From assembly GCA_000934385.1 (NCBI GenBank), contig KN880529.1, positions 1-64,000 on the forward strand: a stretch of 64,000 bases of DNA, written 5' to 3'. Numbering within the stretch: position 1 is the stretch's first letter; each line of letters begins with the position of its first letter. The position numbers were made by a program, and so were the translations under genes. Below the pieces are notes generated by a model. The model was given only the letters and a program-made list of their open reading frames with translations. It was not told the DNA's origin and did no database searches. This DNA comes from Cylindrobasidium torrendii FP15055 ss-10. Taxonomy: Eukaryota > Basidiomycota > Agaricomycetes > Agaricales > Physalacriaceae. Positions 57,163-64,000 of this stretch are shown here, in pieces.

Positions 57163-58311
57163 ATGAAGCTTTCTCGACTCTTTGGCGCCTGCTGCACCCT
57201 TTTATCTGTTTCTGCACTCGCTGTGAAGTCTCCTCGGCCGCTCGTCATCTGGCATGGTCTCGGTCCGTTTTGACGTTGTGTGCGTTCCCCAGTTTGTGAG
57301 CCGACGACCAGCGCAGGAGATTCTTATGCCTCCGAAGGCATAGTGGAATTCGGGAAGCTCATTGAGGAGATACATCCCGGGATATTCATCCATTCGGTGT
57401 ATATTGTGGACAATAATGATGATGACAGGAAGGCTACTTTCGTGCGTCTTTCTATTTCTCCGTGACCTCCATCATCCTATACCTTCATGATGTGAACTGC
57501 ATATTGACATTGATGATAGTATGGAAACATCAACACTCAGCTGGAATTCGTCGCAGAACAGCTGCAGAATGTCACCGAGCTGGCTGGCGGATTCGACGCC
57601 ATTGGGTTCTCGCAGGGCGGGCAGTTCCTGCGGGCCTATGTCGAGCGATTCAACGACCCGCCGATTCACAACCTCATCACGTTTGGCTCTCAACATATGG
57701 GTGTATCGGACCTCCCTGCGTGCTCAGCATGGGATTTCCCCTGCAAAGCTGCGCGCAATATTGCCCGCGGAGCTGTGTATGGACACTGGGTGCAGAAGAA
57801 TATTATCATGGTTTGTCCAATCCTTCTTCTCAATACGTTGCCCCACTTAAGAATGCAGGCCCAGTACTATCGTGACCCAGCACACATGGAGACATACCTT
57901 GAAGCGAACCATTTCCTTCCTGACATCAACAACGAGCGCGAGGAGCGCAATGCTACTTATGCGGAGAACTTTGTGACGCTGAACGCGCTGGTGTTGATGA
58001 TATTCGACGAGGACCAGACGGTTGTGCCCAAGGAGAGTGCTTGGTTTGGGAGCGAGGCTGTCCTGAAGAAGGATGGCTATTTCTCACCCGAGAATCAGCA
58101 AGTGCTCGACTCGAATTCGGACATTTCATCAATCGCCCCGACTCTCGTTCATATGCGCCAGCAACCGTTGTACAAGGAGGATTGGATTGGGCTGAGAACG
58201 CTGGACGAGCGAGGTGCGGTGGTCTTTGGGACATGCCATGGTCAACATATGCAGATCAAGCGCGAGTGTTGGGAGCCACTTGTGAGGAAATGGGTTGGAG
58301 GGGTGGAATAG
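57163..58311 (+). CDS. PPT1: Palmitoyl-protein thioesterase
   Basis: Four exons encode about 320 aa. Residues 1-20 (MKLSRLFGACCTLLSVSALA) are a signal peptide, followed by RPLVIWHGLGDSY, the strand and oxyanion loop of the alpha/beta hydrolase. The nucleophile Ser lies in AIGFSQGGQFLRAYVE; LITFGSQHMGVSDLPAC and DEDQTVVPKESAWFG supply the family context with the catalytic Asp, and FGTCHGQHMQI the catalytic His. PPT1 removes thioester-linked fatty acids from lipid-modified proteins in the lysosome/vacuole. Intron boundaries fall at WHGLG, KATF|YGN and IIM|AQYY, all restoring family sequence. Length matches PPT1 (about 300 aa). Confidence 0.92.
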
Positions 58312-59578
58312 AATGGGTTGCCTGAATTAATGTCTCAGTCATGGGCGCCTTGGTGTTCGACGACGGGCGTAGGAACAAGTTATCGGAGGCCCCAGAGTTG
58401 CGTGTTACACAGTGCCAACAACTTCGACTTCACACTTATCAGCGAAGAATGGCTGGAAGGCTGTTGTTCAGTAGTGCAATCCTGTTTATCGACCATCATC
58501 CTGCCTCTTCAGGATCCCTCTTCAATGGGAAGTGGAAGAATATGCAGCAAAGACAATTGAAATTACAGATATGTACATGCGACAACGCATGTATACGCGC
58601 ATTATACACAAAGAGGTGATCTAGAGATGATTAAGGATTAACTGGGCCGACGCAGTTCGTCGAAAATATAAGCATGCAAGTGGAAGATACAGCACAGGTA
58701 TGGATACAGTGGAGATGCTACAGAGGTTCCAGACCAATGCTGTCGCAAGAGGAGGGTCAAGCTACGAGAGAAATCTAGCGTGACTTTCGTGAGTTCGCGA
58801 GCACATCGTACGAAGGAGAACGCACCTATACAAACAGGGATCCAGTCCCGGATTTTACATGGCAATGCCGACGTTGCACTCTGAGTTATTGGTGTCGTAG
58901 AACGAGTGGATCGTGTCCGAGCTAGGGCATTGGCGCAAATGTCGAGGGCGGAAAAACACAGGCCAAGATAGTCTTTGTAGCCAAGATTTTTTATTGCTAT
59001 GGCCGCTTTGAGAGGACATTCGAGAGACTGATCTGGGACACGCACCTAGAATCTTTTCCCTGTTTCCCACTCCTAGAAGGGAGGCGCACACGACCAGGAG
59101 GGAGGACAAACTGCGCGAACTTGATGGATTTTCGCCTAGCGCGTTCCATGGTGGTGGTGGTGGTACAGAGAGAAGGAACTGCACGCGCTTAGTCGGCCGC
59201 AGAGTCGCGCGAAAATAGCAGAACGGATGTAGCTCGGCAGACGGCAGAGGCGGGATCGTCGTCCGGAAACGGTTTTCAGCGGGACCAAAACGCAGGATTC
59301 CGCTTGTAGCTGTAGTGAGAGTCCAGCGGTGTCGGTGAGGGCGCATGGAGCATTTTTTTTCTGTTTGACGATGGGCTCAGCAATGGGTGCTCGAGAAGAA
59401 AGAAATTGGCCTGGCCTGAACCAGGTGGTCCAGCTGAAGTAGCGTGCCTAATCAGATGAGATAGGCAGCAATAGAAGCTATGATCGATCGGAGCATTGAG
59501 GAGAGGCTTGCTTTATATCCTTGCTGCCATGCTCGAATTTAGATATCCGAAATACCCTTCTCCTTGGTCACAGCCAGG
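58312..59578. other. Intergenic, nothing recognised
   Basis: About 1.3 kb between PPT1 and the amidohydrolase. Minus-strand frames of 135-163 codons overlap other open frames and show no domain or splice pattern. No RNA gene was recognised. Confidence 0.45.
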
Positions 59579-62500
59579 ATGGATAAGCGGTTTCCTGGGC
59601 CATTCCAACCCCAGCGTCCGCACCGACGCGTTCTCCCCGTAGTTCTCGTCGCGCTCATCGTCGTCGGGAGCTTCGTTCGTCTATTCGGCACTGGCCGTTG
59701 GCTGGTCCCACAACGCACTCAATCTATACCCCATCGTGCAGCAGCTTTACTGGCCAAATGCCGACACTTAAACACTACTCCTGGTCCCCCACCCGACTTC
59801 TATACACGCAACATCTCGGATCGCTTCCAGCCTGGCACAAAATCCGTCCTAATCACCAACGCTACTATCTGGACGGGAAACGACCGTGGGAACGAGGTCG
59901 TCACTGGGGATGTCCTCCTCGACGGCGGCATCATCAGAGGCGTAGGCACAGTGGACGTCTCTGGCTATGAGGACGGACAACTGGTCATCTACGACGCCCA
60001 CGGCGCTTGGGTATCCCCAGGGTGCGTTATGATGCGACCTTCTACCCTCTCTGTTTCATCTACTTTAGAATAGTCGATATGCACTCCCACATCGGTGTCG
60101 GCAGCGCACCTCGTCTGGTAGGCTCGTCCGACACCAACTCCCATGCTGCCTCCATACAGCCATGGCTTCGAAGCATCGATGGCCTCAATACACATGATCT
60201 TGCTTATGAACTAGTCGTCGCTGGTGGCGTAACAACGTCCCTGGTACTACCAGGCTCGGCTGGCGGTATAGGTGGACAGGCATTCACCATTAAGCTTCGT
60301 CCGACAACCGAAAACACCCCAACTTCAATGTTACTCGAACCACCTCATGATCTTAATGGCAGCACGACTATGCATATGAAAATCCCACCACGCTGGCGAC
60401 AAATGAAACACGCTTGTGGTATGTTAGACCGTGTAGTATCGCGTCGAATATCATTCTGAACCATCTGACAGGTGAAAACCCCAGTACGAACACCACCACT
60501 CAGGCTAGAGTGCTTCCATAATGCTCTCATATAGGTATAATATATCATGGCACGCGAATGGACACGATGTGGAGCTTCCGCCAAGCGTACGAGAAGGCGC
60601 GCCTCATCAAACAGAATCAAGACGACTACTGCGAAGCTGCGCTTGCAGGAAAATGGGAGGGCCTCGGTGCATTCCCCGAGGAACTTCAATGGGAAGCTCT
60701 TGTCGACGTCCTTCGCGGTCGCGTCAAGGTTCATAATCACTGCTATGAGGCTGTCGATCTCGATAATATGATTAGGGTGGGTTTGCATGAGCTCGACACC
60801 TGAACACATACTCACCAGACTGCATTGTGATAGCTCACGCACGAGTTCAAGTTCCCCATAGCTGCATTCCACCACGCTCACGAGACCTATCTCGTTCCCG
60901 ACCTTCTGAAGAAAGCCTATGGCCATCCACCCGCCGTTGCCATGTTCGCAAGCCTGAACAGATATAAGCGCGAGGCATACCGTGGCTCAGAGTTCGCACC
61001 TGCTATCCTGGCCAGTCACGGCATAGACGTTGTTATGAAGGTCCGTCAAGCAACCGCAGGTTCAGCTACAACTTACTCGGATGGACAGAGCGACCATGCC
61101 GTGCTTAACTCGCAGTATCTCTTACACGAAGCGCAACAGGCCCATCACTATGGTCTTCCGGATAACCTTGCTCTTGCCTCTGTGACCAGTACGCCCGCAC
61201 GAATCACGGGCATGGACCATCGAATCGGTTATGTCAAGACCGGTCAGCCATCACCTTATCCCCCTCTCCACAAACTCATTCCAAATAACAGGCTTCGACG
61301 CAGACATCGTCGTCTGGGACAGCCACCCGCTAGCGCTAGGCGCAAGCCCCAAGCAAGTATGGATCGATGGAATCGCCCAGCTCGAAAACCCACACGCCGC
61401 TCCCAAACCCAAATCGCAAAGCGCTCCCCAGACACCGGATTACACGAAGGAAGCCGCGCTGGCGGTGATGTACCGCGGTGAACCTCCTCTCGAGCCTTTG
61501 GTGTCGACGAAGGAGACAGTGGTGTTTGCGAATGTCTCCGAAGTCTACCTGCGCTCTAGAGGTAGCGTCAAGCAGGCTATGTCCGTGAAAGCCAACGGTG
61601 CCGTCGTCGTTCGCGGAGGAGAAATCGTGTGCATTGGGACAGCAACAGCCTGTCGGACAAGAGAACTTCTTTCTAGTGGAGACGTGCGGGTACAGGACTT
61701 GGGTGGAGGTGCTCTGGTGTGCGTTCCTTCGATTTCTCGATTTTTTACGTTGTGTTGAGCAGCGCACCACTGTCTAACCTCATCAACAGTCCTGGTCTGA
61801 CACACTTTGGCACTATCATGGGTCTTGGGCACATCCAGTCCGAGGAAACGACCATGGACGGCGCGGTTCCCGATGTCATGCCCAGCATCGCGGGTGGTGC
61901 TGGCGGTATCGTTCACGCTAAGGATGGATTGCTCTTTGGCTCTCGACATGCACTGTAGGCTGTTTTCTAAATAGTCGGTCAAGTGCTGACTCGTTCTACA
62001 GCGTTTCGTATCACTACGGCGTAACGTCCGCCATAGCATCCCCACAGACGGATGGGGGTCTCGTGTCTGGGTTGACGGTAGCCTTTTCGACAGGCGCTAG
62101 TCACAAGCTGGAGCGGGGGGCGGTTATAGCTGATGCAACGGCGCTTCACGTTGTTGTTTCTATGGGGTCGACACAAATGAGCGTGTCTACCCAGCTAGCG
62201 GCATTGCGGAACCTCCTCCTAGGTGGCGGCGAAGGCGAGCTGGGACGACAGTTCAGGAGAGTGGCACAGGCAAGTTCATTTCAACATCGGCTTCCAGCGA
62301 TTCTGACTGTATCATAGGGCGAGCTGGTGCTGGTAGTGGACGTGCATAACGCCGATGCCATGGCGTCTTTGATTGAGCTCAAAACCGAGATCGTGGGGGC
62401 GACAAGTGCAGCGATAAGGATGACCTTTTCTGGAGGGACTGAGGCGCACCTTCTTGCCAAGGAAATCGCCGCGTCAGGTGTAGGGGTCATCGTGCACCCA

Positions 62501-62956
62501 GTGAGACCCTATCCCTCTGTGTGGGAAATGAAAAGAATGCGAGTTGTGTTGATTTTGATGCCCTTGTCGCGCACTGACCAAGTTGTACAGTCTTCCTGGC
62601 CCACCGCTGTCCGCCGACACGAACATCGGCGTACTGCTCGCACACAATGTGACCGTCGGGGTGGGAAATGGTGCGCTATGGAGCGTACGGAATACACGCT
62701 GGGACGTTGCCTGGGTGCGTGTTTTAGCAGGTCACCTGAATCGAAGTTGATGCATGTCTTGCAGGCTGCCTTGGAAGTCCAAGATATGTCCAAGACGGAC
62801 GCACTGGCACTGGGGTCAGTCAATGTCGAGCAACTCCTTGGTGTCGAGGAGGAGATGGGTGATTTAGTGGCGACACAGGGAGGAACTCTGCTCGACTTTG
62901 AGGCCAAAGTCGTTGGCATCGTTTCGGCAAGGCGCGGCGTCGTGGATCTTCTCTGA
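59579..62956 (+). CDS. Membrane-anchored tandem amidohydrolase
   Basis: A gene of about nine or more exons, roughly 900 aa or more. A short basic N-terminus is followed by one transmembrane anchor (VLPVVLVALIVVGSFVRLF). The first amidohydrolase unit has its composite beta domain (VLITNATIWTGNDRG), the metal site IVDMHSHIGV, AAFHHAHETYLVPD and the closing GFDADIVVWDSHPLALG. From about 61500 a second, weaker unit begins (FANVSEVYLRSRG, VVVRGGEIVCIGT); where a His-x-His would be expected it has GLTHFGTIMG, so it probably does not bind metal the same way. The nearest known family is imidazolonepropionase-like amidohydrolases; the substrate is unknown. Some small exons around 60430-60600 and 62520-62720 are uncertain. 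The start at 59579 is the ATG nearest the anchor. Confidence 0.78.
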
Positions 62957-63290
62957 GGCAGACTGTCAAAAAGTGGCGCGATCCTATCATTAGAGAGTCT
63001 CAGGCGCCTAGAGCTCGATATTGGAACTAATAGAAAAGCTTTGAGTTGGCCGCTGAGGCCTTTGTCTGCAAACCGGCGAGACCTTGTCTGGGTGGTCAGA
63101 ATCACCTGGAAAGTTGGAATGCTCGACTATAAAAGCAAACATCTTGAATGTTGGATTGGCCAAATTCCCCGAGACAGACATTGTTCGGCGTCATAGCTGA
63201 AGTCATTTTTTGCATATTGGACTTGTTTTTGACAGCGTCCCCACCCCTCTGCTGCGTGCTCGACGCTCCCTTGTCTTTCGCCCACCACCA
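62957..63290. other. Intergenic, nothing recognised
   Basis: Gap between the amidohydrolase and the last gene; probably its promoter. Confidence 0.4.
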
Positions 63291-63310
63291 TCCAATCCAA
63301 TCCAATCCAA
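63291..63310 (+). repeat. Four tandem TCCAA units in a 5' leader
   Basis: TCCAA occurs four times in direct succession, followed by a T run, 25 bases before the ATG at 63336. The repeat creates overlapping CCAAT words, the core recognised by HAP/NF-Y, but it lies very close to the start codon and may simply be in the 5' UTR. Confidence 0.7.
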
Positions 63311-63335
63311 TTTTTCGACCAACAGACGAACAACC

Positions 63336-63741
63336 ATGATGATGACCGACACCGCCGTTCCCTCGTACGTCCTGGTGAGTAGGCGCGCCTCACATCACGT
63401 GTGTCGCGATCCTGATCCAATCGCGCCTAGTCTGAGGCGCAAAAATCCACCGGGCGCGTCGCTATCATCGACAGCAAAGGCGGTCGAGTTGCGACTGCGC
63501 GTGCACGTACGTATTTTCTCACCAGCGCCAGGAATCTTTACTGAATTTGCACAGAAATTGCGATGGGCAGACCAAAGGAGGCCCGCAGACGGTACAGCAG
63601 CCCCGAACGCCCCGATACCTCCCAGGAGCGTGCTGCCTTGTGAGTTTGTGGCGCGCATATATATCCAACTCGCTCTAATCTTTATGTCGCAGAGCTCGTA
63701 TCTCGAAAGCATTTGAGCCTCGCGCAGGACTCGACGATTGA
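63336..63741 (+). CDS. Tiny four-exon gene, unknown function
   Basis: Four exons join in frame: from ATG 63336 to the donor at about 63375; an exon beginning SEAQKSTGRVAIIDSKGGR; an exon beginning IAMGRPKEARRRYSSPERPD; and a last exon ending KAFEPRAGLDD with TGA at 63739-63741. The product is about 82 aa, basic, with no membrane segment or domain. Three introns in so short a gene, all with good GT/AG sites and frame continuity, argue for a real gene. Three adjacent ATG codons open the frame; the first was used. Function unknown. Confidence 0.55.
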
Positions 63742-64000
63742 TTCCCCTGCCATACCACTTCCACAAACTTGAAGTTCCAATCGGCCGTAGTGGCCTTGTA
63801 TCATTATGTATATCCTACTGTACTACTATTCGCTCTTATGGCCTCTGCCAGATGCCTCTTTTGATCCTCTGCTATGCAAGATACTTCGAACTTCCAAATG
63901 TGAATGTGAGAAGAAGGCTGGTGGCGTCGCCCTCTGGCAACCAAGATGGCTGATATCTGCGAAGTATCGATCATGCTCAACTCATACACGGCTACGACCC

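Noticed and set aside
58638..59346. Minus-strand frames of 135 and 163 codons between PPT1 and the amidohydrolase
   Set aside because: They overlap in different frames, are rich in Arg/Ser/Pro as expected for random frames in GC-rich DNA, and show no motif.

Overview
The window is nuclear DNA from a filamentous basidiomycete, most likely an Agaricomycete. Evidence: dense intron-rich genes with many 45-60 base introns (GTRNGT...YAG), short intergenic gaps, and fungal housekeeping genes (RGP1, PRP3, ARPC2, LIG4, a GIN4-type kinase, CPS1, PPT1) beside lineage-specific genes. Species cannot be read from the sequence. Exon models were built by eye from splice consensus and reading-frame continuity; none has transcript support.

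Layout. 1-1.1 kb: a truncated Tc1/mariner-type transposase (minus strand), a long imperfect palindrome and a TA-flanked MITE-like element. 1.4-3.6 kb: a chymotrypsin-fold protease-like gene with a Pro-Gly-Ser repeat tract. 3.6-7.5 kb: gene-poor, with one eroded zinc-finger relic. 7.5-23.3 kb: RGP1, a polytopic membrane protein, a small acidic Cys-rich protein, a coiled-coil protein, a small basic/acidic protein, a divergent forkhead-like protein with a duplicated exon, and a secreted endonuclease/exonuclease/phosphatase-fold enzyme.

23.5-34.6 kb is the most unusual part. Two almost identical D-amino-acid-oxidase-type genes (439 aa each, six amino-acid differences, same four-exon structure) lie in inverted orientation about 8 kb apart. 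Between them are an NRPS-like adenylation-thiolation-reductase gene (1036 aa) and a TATA-driven gene for a 184-aa protein of unknown fold. The whole looks like a compact metabolic locus. One hypothesis is that an oxidase makes a 2-oxo acid that the A-T-R enzyme activates and reduces to an aldehyde. All four genes have a recognisable TATA element 40-105 bases before the start codon.

35-64 kb returns to gene-dense housekeeping sequence: a 202-aa unknown gene divergent from PRP3 (which carries a 7-base microexon), carboxypeptidase S divergent from a Zap1-like zinc-finger regulator, a short-chain dehydrogenase, ARPC2, a BAHD-type acyltransferase, DNA ligase IV divergent from a GIN4-family kinase, a forkhead factor, palmitoyl-protein thioesterase, a membrane-anchored tandem amidohydrolase, and an 82-aa four-exon gene. 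No CRISPR array, rRNA or tRNA was recognised.
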